Of a stretch of 64,000 bases of DNA, positions 33,808-44,616 are shown in pieces; within the stretch, counting starts at the first letter, position 1; every line of letters begins with the position of its first letter. The DNA is from Methylobacillus methanolivorans (GTDB taxonomy: Bacteria; Pseudomonadota; Gammaproteobacteria; Burkholderiales; Methylophilaceae): NCBI RefSeq assembly GCF_020531845.1, contig NZ_JAJAVF010000001.1, positions 212,964 to 276,963 of the forward strand. The letters are read 5' to 3'. Made by a program: the position numbers and the translations under genes. A model generated the notes under the pieces. That model was not told where the DNA came from. It ran no database searches and was given only the letters and a program-made list of their open reading frames with translations.

Positions 33808-34125
33808 ATGCTTTTGAAACCTGTGCCAATATGTTGAGGAAAATGCCTGGCAGGCATTGGTTACCTTAAGAAATTATATATTCAGCATAAAGATCGCTTC
33901 AGCGAATACTAAACTATTTCTTGAAGTATCTTGGATGAGTGCAAGGTTTTTCTATGACTTGATATTTCACAAGAGAAAATCAAGCGTAAAACACCCAGCG
34001 ATTACTCCTTTGTCTAGAACTGACCAGCAGATACTACAGACTATATGAAGTAAATAAAGATCACGTATTTTGACAATAAAAAAGCCGGTTAAAAACCGGC
34101 TTTTTTATGAATAACTACTGCTGAT
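33808..34125. other. 318-bp intergenic region mgtE-rplQ
   Basis: AT-rich, no credible gene. A -10-like TATAAT on the minus strand (33873-33878) could belong to mgtE, though its -35 is poor. A short hairpin AATGCCT/AGGCATT (33842-33858) lies in the mgtE leader, and the rplQ terminator is at 34078. The small open frame inside (33857-34048) has no ribosome binding site and no recognisable content. Confidence 0.6.
34078..34106. terminator. Intrinsic terminator of the alpha operon
   Basis: GCCGGTT, loop AAA, AACCGGC flanked by six A and six T. Read on the minus strand it terminates transcription 20 bp after rplQ; the symmetry makes it bidirectional. Confidence 0.93.
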
Positions 34126-34521
34126 TTATTCAGCTGCTACAACTTCACCATCTGTAGCCAATTCTGGGCGATCAACCAGTTCAACTAGCGCCATAGGTGC
34201 ATTGTCACCTACACGGAAGCCGCACTTGAGGATACGCAGGTAACCACCGTTACGAGTTTGGTAACGAGGACCCAACTCATTGAACAGTTTGCCAACGATA
34301 TCACGATCACGCAGGCGGCTGAATGCCAAACGGCGGTTAGCCAACGTTGCTTCCTTGCCCAGAGTGATCAAAGGCTCTGCAACACGACGCAGTTCCTTTG
34401 CCTTTGGCAAAGTTGTCTTGATGATTTCATGGCGCAGCAGAGAGTTAGCCATGTTACGCAACATAGCCTGACGATGGCTGCTGGTGCGGTTTAATTTACG
34501 ATTGCTGTTGCGATGACGCAT
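34126..34521 (-). CDS. rplQ: 50S ribosomal protein L17
   Basis: A 131-residue protein, [17 protein letters not shown], last gene of the alpha operon, 10 bp after rpoA. The C-terminal tail after the conserved N-G-G-Y-L-R-I-L-K core is short and acidic. Confidence 0.97.
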   Translation of the reverse strand: MRHRNSNRKLNRTSSHRQAMLRNMANSLLRHEIIKTTLPKAKELRRVAEPLITLGKEATLANRRLAFSRLRDRDIVGKLFNELGPRYQTRNGGYLRILKCGFRVGDNAPMALVELVDRPELATDGEVVAAE

Positions 34522-34531
34522 AGTGATTTCC

Positions 34532-35518
34532 TCACACCTTTTCCAGGCCCGCAGGTGGCCAGTTTTCTAGTTTCATGCCCAATGTCAGGCCCTTGGAGGC
34601 CAGTACATCCTTAATCTCATTCAAAGATTTACGGCCTAGATTTGGTGCTTTCAACAGCTCATTTTCAGTACGCTGAATCAGGTCACCAATGTAATAAATA
34701 TTTTCTGCCTTCAAGCAGTTTGCAGAGCGAACTGTTAACTCCAGATCATCCACTGGACGTAACAGGATAGGATCAACTTGAGGTGTTTGCTTTACTTCAA
34801 CTTCAGAAGGAGCACCTTCCAAATCAGCAAACACGGAAAGCTGTCCCATCAGGATACGTGCAGCATCACGGATAGCTTGCTCAGGCTCAACCACACCGTT
34901 GGTTTCAACGTCCATGATCAACTTATCCAAGTCAGTACGCTGCTCAACACGAGCACTCTCAACTTGGTAACTTACCTTACTGATCGGGCTAAAAGAAGCA
35001 TCTACTTGGATAAAACCAAGTACACGATCTTCATCTTCGCTCTTTTGACGTTGTGGCACAGGCTGATAACCACGGCCCATTTCAACCTTCACTTCAAGAT
35101 TGAGCTTACCACCCTTAGTCAGATGAGCAATCACATGTTCAGGATTGGCAATTTCCGCATCATGACCTGTGTCAAAGTCACCTGCAGTTACCACACCCTC
35201 AACACTCTTGTTCAGTGTCAGCGTAGTTTCACTCTTGCTATTCAGCTTGAGTGCAACACCTTTGAGGTTCAGCAGGATATCTACCACGTCTTCCTGCACG
35301 CCATCCAGTGTAGAGTACTCATGCACTACACCATCAATCTTGACTTCTGTAATAGCGAAGCCAGGAATGGAAGACAGCAATACTCGACGCAAGGCATTAC
35401 CCAGCGTGTAACCAAAACCGCGCTCCATTGGCTCCAGTGTCACACGTGCACGCACGGGCGAAATCACCTCGACATCAACAACGCGTGGCTTCAAATATTC
35501 AGTCGGACTGTTTTGCAT
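34532..35518 (-). CDS. rpoA: RNA polymerase alpha subunit
   Basis: A 328-residue subunit with the dimerising N-terminal domain (about 1-230, including the [19 protein letters not shown] block) and the C-terminal domain that contacts UP elements and activators (about 245-320). Full length. Normally preceded by rpsD, which is absent here; an 81-bp spacer separates it from rpsK. Confidence 0.98.
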   Translation of the reverse strand: MQNSPTEYLKPRVVDVEVISPVRARVTLEPMERGFGYTLGNALRRVLLSSIPGFAITEVKIDGVVHEYSTLDGVQEDVVDILLNLKGVALKLNSKSETTLTLNKSVEGVVTAGDFDTGHDAEIANPEHVIAHLTKGGKLNLEVKVEMGRGYQPVPQRQKSEDEDRVLGFIQVDASFSPISKVSYQVESARVEQRTDLDKLIMDVETNGVVEPEQAIRDAARILMGQLSVFADLEGAPSEVEVKQTPQVDPILLRPVDDLELTVRSANCLKAENIYYIGDLIQRTENELLKAPNLGRKSLNEIKDVLASKGLTLGMKLENWPPAGLEKV

Positions 35519-35557
35519 AGCTATCCTTACGGTCCTCGATTACTTTAAATAAATCAA

Positions 35558-35580
35558 CCACGACAACCAGGTTATCGTGG
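35558..35580 (-). repeat. Hairpin between rpsK and rpoA, at the usual place of rpsD
   Basis: On the minus strand CCACGATAAC, loop CTG, GTTGTCGTGG form a 10-bp stem (one G-U pair). The 3-nt loop and lack of a T tract argue against a terminator. It may be a processing site or a remnant of rearrangement. Confidence 0.6.
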
Positions 35581-35599
35581 CTGCAACCTTATATCCAGC

Positions 35600-35989
35600 T
35601 TAGATACGGCGTTTTTTCGGCGGACGGCAACCATTGTGCGGCACAGGGGTTACGTCAGAAATGCTGGTGATCTTGAAACCAACGGCATTCAATGCACGTA
35701 CAGCAGATTCACGACCTGGGCCAGGACCCTTGATGCGCACTTCAAGATTCTTGACACCACACTCTTGAGCAGCCTTACCAGCAGCTTCAGCAGCTACCTG
35801 AGCAGCAAAAGGGGTACTCTTACGAGAGCCCTTGAAGCCCTGACCACCCGATGTAGCCCAAGACAAAGCATTGCCTTGGCGATCAGTGATGGTAATGATG
35901 GTGTTGTTGAAAGAAGCATGCACGTGAGCAATGCCCTCGGCAATATTCTTTTTGACTTTCTTGCGTACGCGTACGTTAGCTTTAGCCAT
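35600..35989 (-). CDS. rpsK: 30S ribosomal protein S11
   Basis: A 129-residue platform protein with the conserved C-terminus [12 protein letters not shown]. It lies 13 bp after rpsM. Confidence 0.98.
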   Translation of the reverse strand: MAKANVRVRKKVKKNIAEGIAHVHASFNNTIITITDRQGNALSWATSGGQGFKGSRKSTPFAAQVAAEAAGKAAQECGVKNLEVRIKGPGPGRESAVRALNAVGFKITSISDVTPVPHNGCRPPKKRRI

Positions 35990-36002
35990 TATTTGCTATT
36001 CC

Positions 36003-36365
36003 TTACTTGGATGCCTTGATAGGCTTGATTGGACCCTTGCGAGTGCGCGCATTGGTCTTGGTACGTTGACCACGAACAGGCAAACCGCGACGATGACGGA
36101 TACCACGATAGCAGCCAAGATCCATCAAGCGCTTGATATTCATTGTCACTTCGCGGCGCAGATCACCTTCAACCTGCAGCTTGGCGACTTCATCACGCAG
36201 CTTTTCTACTTCAGCGTCATTCAGATCCTTGATCTTCGCTGTCGCGGATACACCTGCAGCCAGACAAATTTGTTTTGCCGTAGTACGGCCCACACCGTAA
36301 ATCGAAGTCAATGCGATTTCAGTATGTTTATGATTTGGGATGTTTACCCCTGCTATACGAGCCAT
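36003..36365 (-). CDS. rpsM: 30S ribosomal protein S13
   Basis: A 120-residue head protein, [10 protein letters not shown], with the basic tail [13 protein letters not shown]. In many bacteria S4 represses translation of this gene by binding its leader; the S4 gene is not in this operon here, so whether that loop operates is open. Confidence 0.98.
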
Positions 36366-36419
36366 GTAGCTACTCCAAAATAATGGCGCATCGTTTTCAA
36401 ATCGCCAAAAAAGCCCAAA

Positions 36420-36448
36420 ATTTTAACAGCTTGACAGGCTTTTAACAA
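36420..36448 (-). promoter_or_regulatory. Candidate alpha-operon promoter upstream of rpsM
   Basis: On the minus strand TTGTTA (36443-36448) and TAAAAT (36420-36425) are spaced by 17 bp within the 124-bp rpmJ-rpsM gap, leaving a leader of about 45 nt before rpsM. A GACAGG/CCTGTC pair surrounds the -35 region. Confidence 0.5.
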
Positions 36449-36489
36449 ATAGATTAAAAACCTGTCCCTTTTAAAACCACGTTACCGGA

Positions 36490-36603
36490 TTAACCCTGGC
36501 GTTGCTTATGACGTGGGTCAGTGCAAATAATACGCACAACACCACGGCGGCGAACCACCTTGCAATTACGGCACAATGTCTTCACTGATGCACGAACTCT
36601 CAT
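36490..36603 (-). CDS. rpmJ: 50S ribosomal protein L36
   Basis: A 37-residue protein, [15 protein letters not shown], with C11, C14, C27 and H32 forming the zinc-binding set (C-plus form). It lies between infA and rpsM, the usual place. Confidence 0.96.
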   Translation of the reverse strand: MRVRASVKTLCRNCKVVRRRGVVRIICTDPRHKQRQG

Positions 36604-36625
36604 CTCTCACCTCTTCGCAAAAAAC

Positions 36626-36844
36626 TTACTTGGCGCGGAATATAATTCGCGCACGCGATAAATCATAAGGAGTCATTTCCACGGTGACCTTGTCACCGGG
36701 CAGGATACGAATGTAGTGCATGCGCATCTTGCCTGAAATATAGCCCAGGACGACATGGCCATTTTCCAGTTTGACCCTAAACGTTGCATTTGGGAGGTTC
36801 TCAAGAACCTCGCCTTGCATTTCAATACGATCTTCTTTAGCCAT
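36626..36844 (-). CDS. infA: Translation initiation factor IF-1
   Basis: A 72-residue S1-like OB-fold protein, [15 protein letters not shown], that binds the ribosomal A site during initiation. It lies 8 bp after secY and is followed by rpmJ. Confidence 0.97.
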   Translation of the reverse strand: MAKEDRIEMQGEVLENLPNATFRVKLENGHVVLGYISGKMRMHYIRILPGDKVTVEMTPYDLSRARIIFRAK

Positions 36845-36852
36845 ACTACAGA

Positions 36853-38175
36853 TTAACGCGGTAGACCCGCACCACCCTTAAAGTTAGCTTTTTTCAGCAA
36901 GCCTTCATATTGATGTGACATCAAGTGGGATTGAACCTGGGCCATAAAGTCCATGGTCACCACCACGATAATCAGCAATGAAGTACCACCAAAATAGAAT
37001 GGAACATTGAACTTCAGAATCAAGAACTCTGGCAGCAAACATACTGCAGTGATATACAGTGCACCAGCTAAGGTCAAACGACCCATGATGCGATCAATGT
37101 ATCGCGCAGTTTGTTCGCCAGGACGGATTCCTGGAACAAATGCACCACTCTTCTTCAAGTTATCTGCAGTTTCCTTTGGGTTGAATACCAACGCCGTATA
37201 AAAGAAACAGAAGAAGATAATGGCTGTAGCAAAGAAAATAATATACAGCGGCTGACCTGGGGATAAAGTTGAACCAATATCCTTGAGCCAAGACATGCTT
37301 TCGTGACTCCCAAACCAGCCAGCCATAGTCGCAGGAAACAAGATAATGCTTGAAGCAAAAATCGGCGGAATTACACCGGCCATATTCAACTTCAATGGCA
37401 AATGACTTGTTTGCCCACCAAATACCTTACGGCCTACCTGACGCTTGGCATAGTTCACTGTAATTTTGCGCTGACCACGCTCAACGAAGACAACAAACGC
37501 AGTCACAAGCACAGCAGCAACAAACAGGAACAATACCAATGGAATGGAAAACGCACCTGTACGAGCCAACTCCAGCGTTCCACCAATCGCATGCGGCAAT
37601 CCAGCAACAATACCCGCGAAAATGATGATGGAGATACCATTACCAATTCCACGCTCGGTAATCTGTTCACCCAGCCACATCAGGAACATCGTACCGCCAA
37701 CCAAAGTAATCACAGTGGTAAAGCGGAACATCAAACCTGGATCAAGTACAAGACCAGCTTGCCCCTCCAGTGCAATCGCAATACCCAGCGCCTGGAAAGT
37801 TGCCAAGAACACAGTGCCATAGCGTGTGTATTTAGTAATTGTACGACGCCCACTCTCGCCCTCTTTCTTCAACTGCTCCATGCGTGGAGATACCACGGTC
37901 AGGAGCTGCATGATGATAGAGGCCGAAATATACGGCATGATACCCAAGGCAAAAATAGTAAAACGCTCTAAGGCACCGCCCGAGAACATATTAAACATAC
38001 CTAGGATACCGCCACTCTGCGATTCAAACAGGCGGGCAAGCACATCCGGATCAATACCAGGAACCGGAATGTGCGCACCAAGGCGGAAAACGATCAAGGC
38101 ACCCAATACGAAAAGCAAGCGGTTTTTCAACTCGCTGACCTTCCCCACTGCACCAAAAATACTATCGTTAGCCAC
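36853..38175 (-). CDS. secY: Protein translocase subunit SecY
   Basis: A 440-residue, ten-helix channel of the Sec translocon, working with SecE (also in this window) and SecG. Conserved [10 protein letters not shown] and the plug/TM2 region M-F-S-G-G-A-L-E-R are visible. The start is GTG at 38175, 7 bp after rplO. Confidence 0.97.
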   Translation of the reverse strand: MANDSIFGAVGKVSELKNRLLFVLGALIVFRLGAHIPVPGIDPDVLARLFESQSGGILGMFNMFSGGALERFTIFALGIMPYISASIIMQLLTVVSPRMEQLKKEGESGRRTITKYTRYGTVFLATFQALGIAIALEGQAGLVLDPGLMFRFTTVITLVGGTMFLMWLGEQITERGIGNGISIIIFAGIVAGLPHAIGGTLELARTGAFSIPLVLFLFVAAVLVTAFVVFVERGQRKITVNYAKRQVGRKVFGGQTSHLPLKLNMAGVIPPIFASSIILFPATMAGWFGSHESMSWLKDIGSTLSPGQPLYIIFFATAIIFFCFFYTALVFNPKETADNLKKSGAFVPGIRPGEQTARYIDRIMGRLTLAGALYITAVCLLPEFLILKFNVPFYFGGTSLLIIVVVTMDFMAQVQSHLMSHQYEGLLKKANFKGGAGLPR

Positions 38176-38182
38176 GAATTGA

Positions 38183-38617
38183 TTACTCTACGATCTTACC
38201 GCCGGCTGCTTCAACGGCAGCACGAGCACCCTTGCTCAACGCAAGACCTTGCACTGTCACAGCACGCGTCACATCACCAGAAAGGAATACTTTCACAGCA
38301 CGTGCACTACCGGGAATGACGTTAGCTTGCTTCAATGCCAAAAGATCAACTACTTCAGCATCAACGCGAACGAGATCAGCAGTACGTACATTTGCAGTAT
38401 CAGCCTTGGTCAAGGAATTGAAACCACGCTTAGGCAAACGACGTTGCAAAGGCATTTGACCGCCTTCGAAACCTACCTTGTGGAAGCCACCAGCGCGAGA
38501 CTTTTGACCCTTGTGACCACGACCACCAGTCTTACCCAGACCGGAACCAATACCACGACCAACACGACGCTTGGCGTGCTTAGCGCCTTCAGCAGGCTTG
38601 ATAGTATTCAGCTTCAT
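38183..38617 (-). CDS. rplO: 50S ribosomal protein L15
   Basis: A 144-residue protein with the Gly/Arg-rich N-terminal extension [20 protein letters not shown]. Its ATG overlaps the rpmD stop by one base (TAATG). Confidence 0.98.
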   Translation of the reverse strand: MKLNTIKPAEGAKHAKRRVGRGIGSGLGKTGGRGHKGQKSRAGGFHKVGFEGGQMPLQRRLPKRGFNSLTKADTANVRTADLVRVDAEVVDLLALKQANVIPGSARAVKVFLSGDVTRAVTVQGLALSKGARAAVEAAGGKIVE

Positions 38618-38814
38618 TATGCTTCTACCTTTAACAGATAGCTCACTGCATTGATCATGCCGCGATTAGCAGGAGTATCCTGCACCTCAACAGTCTGATT
38701 CAGGCGACGCAGACCCAGGCCAGCGACGCTTGCACGGTGAGACTTGATTCTACCGATGGTGCTCTTGATCAAGGTTACCTTGATCAAGTCATTTGCTTTT
38801 TTTGCCTTAGCCAT
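38617..38814 (-). CDS. rpmD: 50S ribosomal protein L30
   Basis: A 65-residue protein with the core [11 protein letters not shown] and G-L-R-R-L-N-Q-T-V; spc operon position between rpsE and rplO, with a one-base overlap at its stop. Confidence 0.97.
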   Translation of the reverse strand: MAKAKKANDLIKVTLIKSTIGRIKSHRASVAGLGLRRLNQTVEVQDTPANRGMINAVSYLLKVEA

Positions 38815-38819
38815 GATGA

Positions 38820-39329
38820 TTAACCTCTGATTTCTTCAACACTCTTGCCACGCTTTGCAGCGATTTCAGCAGGAGTATTCATGGACTTCAAGCCGTTCAG
38901 GGTGGCACGCACGACGTTGTATGGATTGGTAGAACCAATACATTTTGCCAATACGTTAGTCACACCCATCACTTCGAAGATAGCGCGCATTGCACCACCG
39001 GCGATAATACCGGTACCTTCAGAAGCAGGCTGGATGAATACCTTGGCAGCACCGTGAACGCCAGTAACAGCGTGATAAAGGGTGCCATTATTCAGGCTAA
39101 CCTTGATCATGCCACGACGAGCTTCGTCCATCGCCTTTTGCACGGCTACCGGCACTTCACGCGCCTTGCCCTTGCCCATACCTACACCACCATCACCATC
39201 ACCTACTACGGACAGTGCGGCGAAACTCATGATACGACCACCCTTCACCACTTTGGTGACGCGGTTGACGCCGATCATTTTCTCGCGCAAACCATCGGTT
39301 TGCTGCTGTTCAATTTCAACTTTTGCCAT
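38820..39329 (-). CDS. rpsE: 30S ribosomal protein S5
   Basis: A 169-residue protein. Three possible starts lie in a row (TTG 39335, ATG 39332, ATG 39329); 39329 gives the best spacing to GAGG. The double-stranded RNA-binding motif [10 protein letters not shown] and the C-terminal S5 fold are complete. Confidence 0.95.
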   Translation of the reverse strand: MAKVEIEQQQTDGLREKMIGVNRVTKVVKGGRIMSFAALSVVGDGDGGVGMGKGKAREVPVAVQKAMDEARRGMIKVSLNNGTLYHAVTGVHGAAKVFIQPASEGTGIIAGGAMRAIFEVMGVTNVLAKCIGSTNPYNVVRATLNGLKSMNTPAEIAAKRGKSVEEIRG

Positions 39330-39344
39330 CATCAACCTCAGTCT

Positions 39345-39698
39345 TTAGAAGGACAAGCCGTTTTCACGCGCGGCATCAGCCAACGCCTTGATACGACCGT
39401 GGTACTTGTAGCCGGAACGGTCAAATGCAACAGTAGTGATCCCTGCCGCCTTGGCCTTTTCCGCGATACGCTTACCGACCAGTGCGGCAGCGGCGATATT
39501 GCCACCATTTTTTATGTCATTACGGACTTCAACCTCAAGGGTAGAAGCACTAGCAAGCACCGTGTCACCAGTTTCGGCAATAATCTGAGCATAAATGTGA
39601 CTATTGCTACGATGCACACTCAGGCGGATAGCTTTCAACTCGGCGATCTTGGCACGGGTTTTACGTGCACGACGCAGACGTGAATTTACATTATTCAT
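39345..39698 (-). CDS. rplR: 50S ribosomal protein L18
   Basis: A 117-residue 5S rRNA-binding protein, ending [13 protein letters not shown]. It is 15 bp upstream of the rpsE start. Confidence 0.97.
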   Translation of the reverse strand: MNNVNSRLRRARKTRAKIAELKAIRLSVHRSNSHIYAQIIAETGDTVLASASTLEVEVRNDIKNGGNIAAAALVGKRIAEKAKAAGITTVAFDRSGYKYHGRIKALADAARENGLSF

Positions 39699-39707
39699 GG
39701 CTAAACC

Positions 39708-40241
39708 TTACTTCTTCTTGGTTTCTTTGATAATCACCACTTCATCGGAGTAACGCACACCCTTGCCCTTATAAGGCTCTGGCGAACGATACGCACGAAT
39801 CTGCGCGGCAACCTGACCCACAACCTGCTTGTCTGCACCAGTCAGTACGATCTCGGTAGGAGTCGGAGTCTGAACAGTGACGCCTTCAGGCATCTTATGG
39901 TTAACCGGGTGGGAGAAGCCCAGATCCAGATTCAGGGTAGTTCCCTGAGCCTGAGCCTTGTAACCCACACCAACCAGGTTGAGCTTACGGGTGAAGCCTT
40001 GAGAAACACCGGTGACCATATTAAAGACCAGAGCACGCAAAGTACCGGACATAGCACGCGCATGCTGGGTATCGCGAGCAACCACGAACGTCAGGTTATC
40101 ACCATCACGCTCAACGGCAACATCACCACTCAAAGGCAAAGACAACTTACCCAATGGACCACTGACCGCAATGTTGCCAGCACTCAATACAACTTCAACC
40201 TTAGCGGGGATAGCGACTGGATTTTTAGCTACACGAGACAT
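39708..40241 (-). CDS. rplF: 50S ribosomal protein L6
   Basis: A 177-residue protein. ATG at 40241 (M-S-R-V-A-K-N-P) follows GGAG; the open frame runs 18 codons further up into the intergenic region and rpsH, without family similarity. The C-terminal [13 protein letters not shown] is diagnostic. Confidence 0.97.
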   Translation of the reverse strand: MSRVAKNPVAIPAKVEVVLSAGNIAVSGPLGKLSLPLSGDVAVERDGDNLTFVVARDTQHARAMSGTLRALVFNMVTGVSQGFTRKLNLVGVGYKAQAQGTTLNLDLGFSHPVNHKMPEGVTVQTPTPTEIVLTGADKQVVGQVAAQIRAYRSPEPYKGKGVRYSDEVVIIKETKKK

Positions 40242-40251
40242 GTTTTTCTCC

Positions 40252-40647
40252 TTAAGCCACAACGCATAGCACTTCGCCACCGATACCGGCGTCACGTGCT
40301 TTACGATCAGTCATTACACCCTTGGATGTAGACACAATGGTCACGCCCAAGCCATTCATTACCACTGGAATCTCTTGATTGCCACGATAGATACGCAAGC
40401 CAGGACGGCTAACACGCTCAATCTTCTCAATCACAGGACGACCAGCATAGTACTTAAGGCCGATATTTAACTGTGGCTTACCTTCAACATCTTGCACAGC
40501 GAAATCATCAATATAACCTTCATCTTTCAGTACAGCTGCAATCGCACGCTTTACCTTAGAAGACGGCATAGAAACAGAAACCTTGTTCGTGCTTTGCGCA
40601 TTACGGATGCGCGTCAGCATATCGGCAATCGGATCACTCATACTCAT
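40252..40647 (-). CDS. rpsH: 30S ribosomal protein S8
   Basis: A 131-residue protein. ATG at 40647 has GGAGG eight bases upstream; a second Met two codons later is the usual start of homologues and remains possible. S8 is the translational repressor of the spc operon in E. coli, acting near rplE. Confidence 0.96.
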   Translation of the reverse strand: MSMSDPIADMLTRIRNAQSTNKVSVSMPSSKVKRAIAAVLKDEGYIDDFAVQDVEGKPQLNIGLKYYAGRPVIEKIERVSRPGLRIYRGNQEIPVVMNGLGVTIVSTSKGVMTDRKARDAGIGGEVLCVVA

Positions 40648-40661
40648 ACTAAATTCCTCCG

Positions 40662-40967
40662 TTACCAGCTAGCCTTGGTGACACCTGGCACTTCGCCACG
40701 CATCATCAACTCGCGCAGCTTACTACGCGCAATGCCGAATTTACTAAACACACCACGTGGGCGACCAGTCAAAGCGCAACGATTACGTTGACGAACAGGG
40801 CTGGAGTTACGTGGCAAACTTTGCAGCTTGTTACGTGCAGCGCGACGATCTTCAACAGATGCATTTACATCGTTGATCACCGCAACCAATTCAGCACGCT
40901 TGGCAGCATATTTCTTCACCGTGTCGCGACGCTTTTGCTCGCGTTCGATCATGCAGGTTTTAGCCAT
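40662..40967 (-). CDS. rpsN: 30S ribosomal protein S14
   Basis: A 101-residue, zinc-free long form, [13 protein letters not shown], without the C-x2-C pairs of the short type. Only 2 bp separate it from the rplE stop. Confidence 0.97.
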   Translation of the reverse strand: MAKTCMIEREQKRRDTVKKYAAKRAELVAVINDVNASVEDRRAARNKLQSLPRNSSPVRQRNRCALTGRPRGVFSKFGIARSKLRELMMRGEVPGVTKASW

Positions 40968-40969
40968 GA

Positions 40970-41509
40970 TTAGTTCCTAAATGGGAAGCTGAATGCGGAG
41001 AGGAGCGCACGCGCCTCGTCATCAGTCTTTGCAGTTGTAGTGATGGTGATATTCAACCCGCGCAACGCATCGATCTTGTCGTATTCAATTTCCGGGAAAA
41101 TAATCTGCTCACGCACACCCAGATTGTAGTTACCACGACCATCAAATGACTTAGGAGAAATACCACGGAAGTCACGAATACGAGGAATAGCGACTGTGAT
41201 CAGACGATCCAGGAATTCGTACATATGCTCACGACGCAGCGTCACCTTGCAACCAACAGGGTAGCCATCACGGATCTTGAAACCCGCGATAGACTTCTTA
41301 GCCTTGGTTACAACAACCTTTTGACCTGCAATCTTTTCCAAGTCAGCCACGGCATTTTCCATGACTTTCTTGTCAGCAACAGCTTCGCCAACACCCATAT
41401 TCAGGGTGATTTTTTCAATGCGAGGCACTTCCATTACAGACTTGTAGCCAAACTGCTCAACCAGCTGCTTAACCACGGTGTCTTTATAAAAATCTTTTAA
41501 ACGAGCCAT
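40970..41509 (-). CDS. rplE: 50S ribosomal protein L5
   Basis: A 179-residue 5S rRNA-binding protein, starting [10 protein letters not shown] and ending [11 protein letters not shown]; complete. Confidence 0.98.
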   Translation of the reverse strand: MARLKDFYKDTVVKQLVEQFGYKSVMEVPRIEKITLNMGVGEAVADKKVMENAVADLEKIAGQKVVVTKAKKSIAGFKIRDGYPVGCKVTLRREHMYEFLDRLITVAIPRIRDFRGISPKSFDGRGNYNLGVREQIIFPEIEYDKIDALRGLNITITTTAKTDDEARALLSAFSFPFRN

Positions 41510-41518
41510 GATCTACCC

Positions 41519-41836
41519 TTATGCGTCCACAACTTCGCCACTGGACTTAAATACGCGAACCTTGCGACCGTCATCCAAAGTCTTGAAGCCAACGCGATCA
41601 CCCTGCTGGGTGGCACGATTGAATAAAGCAACATTAGAGATGTCTACAGGCATCTCTTTGCTGATAATGCCGCCAGCTACACCGCGCATTGGGTTAGGCT
41701 TGGCATGCTTCTTTACCACATTGATACCTTCGACCAGAACTTGGCCGGACGCCAACACGCGCAATACAGTACCGCGCTTGCCTTTGTCTTTACCTGTATT
41801 CAGGATGACTTCATCACCCTTGCGAATCTTACTCAT
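41519..41836 (-). CDS. rplX: 50S ribosomal protein L24
   Basis: A 105-residue assembly initiator with a KOW motif at the N-terminus ([19 protein letters not shown]). Confidence 0.97.
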   Translation of the reverse strand: MSKIRKGDEVILNTGKDKGKRGTVLRVLASGQVLVEGINVVKKHAKPNPMRGVAGGIISKEMPVDISNVALFNRATQQGDRVGFKTLDDGRKVRVFKSSGEVVDA

Positions 41837-41847
41837 CCAGCAACTCC

Positions 41848-42216
41848 TTATAGAACTTCGGGTGCCAGAGAAACGATCTTCATGAAACGCTCGCCACGCA
41901 GCTCACGTGTCACCGGCCCGAAAATACGGGTACCAATCGGTTCCAGCTTATTGTTTAACAACACTGCAGCATTGCTATCGAACTTAACCAGGGAACCATC
42001 TGGACGACGAACACCCTTGGCAGTACGAACTACAACTGCACTATAAACCTCGCCTTTTTTGACGCGACCACGTGGGGCAGCATCCTTAATACTGACTTTG
42101 ATGATGTCACCAATACCAGCATAACGACGCTTAGAACCACCCAACACTTTGATACACATTACGGAACGTGCACCAGTGTTATCGGCAACATCCAGCCGAG
42201 ACTGCATTTGAATCAT
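41848..42216 (-). CDS. rplN: 50S ribosomal protein L14
   Basis: A 122-residue protein, [20 protein letters not shown] at 42216 is preceded by GGAG nine bases upstream; the five extra codons up to 42231 include this Shine-Dalgarno sequence and are not coding. First gene of the spc operon, after a hairpin-rich gap. Confidence 0.97.
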   Translation of the reverse strand: MIQMQSRLDVADNTGARSVMCIKVLGGSKRRYAGIGDIIKVSIKDAAPRGRVKKGEVYSAVVVRTAKGVRRPDGSLVKFDSNAAVLLNNKLEPIGTRIFGPVTRELRGERFMKIVSLAPEVL

Positions 42217-42335
42217 GAGAATAATCTCCAACTTAATCCGTTAAACCAACACCAGCCGCTTGTCAAAAACGGCTGACAGCACTACGGTCAGTATTGGGGC
42301 GCCAGCTTGTTGGGCGCCAAAAGGTCCGACATTAT

Positions 42336-42375
42336 ATATTGCCCTTCCAAGCGATTGCAAGTGGAAGGGCAATAT
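42336..42375 (-). terminator. Hairpin between rpsQ and rplN (S10/spc boundary)
   Basis: ATATTGCCCTTCCA (42336-42349) and TGGAAGGGCAATAT (42362-42375) are perfect 14-bp inverted arms with a 12-nt loop, 4 bp after the rpsQ stop. No T tract follows on the minus strand. A second pair of GGCGCC repeats lies at 42297-42319. The structure may give partial termination or processing between the S10 and spc messages. Confidence 0.6.
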
Positions 42376-42378
42376 TAA

Positions 42379-42651
42379 TTACACAATACGTGCTTTTTCT
42401 ACAATCTTGCTTACGCGCCAAGTTTTGGTCTTGGAAAGCGGACGGCTTTCTTCGATTACAACCAAGTCGCCTTCTTTGCACTCATTGTTTTCGTCGTGAG
42501 CATGGAACTTGTTGGAGCGACGTACCACCTTGCCGATTAAAGGATGTTTCACCTTACGCTCGACCAGAACAGTCACAGTCTTGTCCATCTTGTCGCTTAC
42601 TACACGGCCACTCAAAGTGCGAACTAATTTTTCAGTTTGATTTTCGCTCAT
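42379..42651 (-). CDS. rpsQ: 30S ribosomal protein S17
   Basis: A 90-residue OB-fold protein with [14 protein letters not shown]; last gene of the S10 group. Confidence 0.97.
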   Translation of the reverse strand: MSENQTEKLVRTLSGRVVSDKMDKTVTVLVERKVKHPLIGKVVRRSNKFHAHDENNECKEGDLVVIEESRPLSKTKTWRVSKIVEKARIV

Positions 42652-42662
42652 AATGACTCCGC

Positions 42663-42872
42663 TTACGCTTGACTTGCATTAGCCGCTTTGGCTTTTTCAG
42701 CAAGCACAGAACGAACGCGAGCAATATCACGGCGCACTTTGCCTACCTGGTCAACTTTATTCAACTGTTGAGTAGCCAGCTGCATGCGCAGAGAGAATTG
42801 CGCACGACGCAACTCAATCAGCTCATTGTTCAACTCTTCAACAGTCTTGTTTCTCAATTCGGACGCTTTCAT
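42663..42872 (-). CDS. rpmC: 50S ribosomal protein L29
   Basis: A 69-residue two-helix protein, [14 protein letters not shown], near the peptide exit tunnel. The C-terminus is a little longer than in E. coli (63 residues), ending A-K-A-A-N-A-S-Q-A. Confidence 0.97.
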   Translation of the reverse strand: MKASELRNKTVEELNNELIELRRAQFSLRMQLATQQLNKVDQVGKVRRDIARVRSVLAEKAKAANASQA

Positions 42873-42874
42873 GA

Positions 42875-43291
42875 CTAGCTCCCAATATGACGAGTAATGA
42901 AGGTAGTCTCGATTGGCAGCTTTGCAGCAGCCAAGCGGAACGCTTCACGTGCCAGCTCTTCACTGACACCGTCCATTTCGTACAACATCTTTCCAGGCTG
43001 GATCTGGGCAATGTAGTACTCGGTACTACCCTTACCATTACCCATACGAACTTCAGCAGGCTTCTTGGAAATCGGCTGATCTGGGAAGACGCGGATCCAT
43101 ACTCGACCACCACGCTTGATATGACGAGTCATCACACGACGAGCCGCTTCAATCTGGCGTGCGGTCAGACGACCACGACCAATTGCCTTCAGACCGAACT
43201 CGCCAAAGCTTACCTTGTTACCGGTAGTCGCGATGCCCTTGTTACGGCCCTTCTGCATCTTACGGAATTTTTGTCTAGCTGGTTGCAGCAT
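42875..43291 (-). CDS. rplP: 50S ribosomal protein L16
   Basis: A 138-residue protein, [16 protein letters not shown]. It overlaps the 3' end of rpsC by 17 bases and is followed by rpmC after 2 bp. Confidence 0.98.
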
Positions 43292-43985
43292 TTTTTGCCC
43301 CCGACTTTCTTACTTTCTTTTCTGGCTCAGCAGGTTGAGCGGATTGTTCAAGCTTGTTGCCAAACACTTCGCCCTTGAACACCCAAACCTTGATACCGAT
43401 AATACCGTAGGTAGTCTTAGCTTCTGCCACGCCGTAATCGATATCAGCACGCAGCGTATGCAAAGGCACACGACCTTCACGGTACCATTCGGTACGCGCA
43501 ATTTCGATACCATTCAAACGACCCGAACTCATGATCTTGATGCCTTGAGCACCCAGACGCATCGCGTTTTGCATTGCACGCTTCATCGCACGACGGAACA
43601 TCACGCGCTTTTCGAGCTGTTGAGCAATGCTTTCTGCAATCAGGGTGGCATCGATTTCAGGCTTGCGCACTTCTTCAATGTTCAGGTGCACAGGCACACC
43701 CATCAAACCCTGCAGACCAGAGCGTAAGGACTCAATATCCTCACCCTTTTTGCCAATCACGATACCAGGACGTGCACTGTAAATCGTGATTTTGGCATTC
43801 TTTGCAGGACGCTCAATCACGATCTTACTTACAGCAGCGTGAGAAAGCTTCTTCTTCAGAAACTCGCGCACCTTGATGTCGCTGTTCAGCATCGCAGGGA
43901 AATTATTGCTATTGGAATACCAACGAGAAGACCAGTTTTTCTGGACGCTCAGACGGAAACCAAACGGATGAATTTTCTGACCCAT
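43275..43985 (-). CDS. rpsC: 30S ribosomal protein S3
   Basis: A 236-residue protein with a KH domain ([17 protein letters not shown]) and a basic C-terminal tail. Complete. Confidence 0.98.
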
Positions 43986-43995
43986 AACGATTCCT

Positions 43996-44325
43996 TTAGT
44001 TACCGACAGTCACAGTGATGTGACAAGTTGGCTTGATAATCCGTCCAGCGCGACCCTTGGCACGAGCGCGGATACGCTTTAGCACCAGACCCTTATCGAC
44101 ATAAATCGAAGTCACCTTCAACTCATCGATATCTGCGCCTTCATTATGCTCAGCATTGGCAATTGCAGATTCAACAACCTTCTTAATGATTTCCGCACCC
44201 TTTTTAGGTGTGAAATTCAGGATGTTAAGTGCGTTGTCAACTTTCTTGCCGCGGATCAGGTCAGCGACCAAGCGAGCCTTCTGTGGGGACAGATGAACAC
44301 CTCTTAATACAGCAGATACTTCCAT
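43996..44325 (-). CDS. rplV: 50S ribosomal protein L22
   Basis: A 109-residue exit-tunnel protein. ATG ATG occurs at 44328/44325; the second is preferred from spacing to GGAG and homologue length (M-E-V-S-A-V-L-R-G). The upstream extension of the frame lies inside rpsS. Confidence 0.95.
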   Translation of the reverse strand: MEVSAVLRGVHLSPQKARLVADLIRGKKVDNALNILNFTPKKGAEIIKKVVESAIANAEHNEGADIDELKVTSIYVDKGLVLKRIRARAKGRAGRIIKPTCHITVTVGN

Positions 44326-44335
44326 CATCTCTCTC

Positions 44336-44611
44336 CTACCTCTTGGCCTTCTTGTCGGCAGCATGACCCTTGAACGTACGGGTCAGCGCAAATTCGCCGA
44401 GCTTGTGACCTACCATGTTTTCAGAAATCAACACCGGCACATGCTGCTTACCGTTGTGAACCGCAATGGTCAAACCAATAAAATCAGGCAGGATGGTAGA
44501 ACGACGTGACCAAGTCTTAATTGGCTTTCTATCGCGAGCAGCGACAGCAACTTCTACCTTCTTCGCCAGATGGCCATCAACAAATGGCCCTTTCTTAATT
44601 GAACGTGCCAT
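44336..44611 (-). CDS. rpsS: 30S ribosomal protein S19
   Basis: A 91-residue head protein, [15 protein letters not shown]. Five bases separate it from rplB. Confidence 0.98.
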   Translation of the reverse strand: MARSIKKGPFVDGHLAKKVEVAVAARDRKPIKTWSRRSTILPDFIGLTIAVHNGKQHVPVLISENMVGHKLGEFALTRTFKGHAADKKAKR

Positions 44612-44616
44612 ATTGA

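Noticed and set aside
33857..34048. 63-codon open frame between mgtE and rplQ
   Set aside because: AT-rich random-looking product, no ribosome binding site, no family features.
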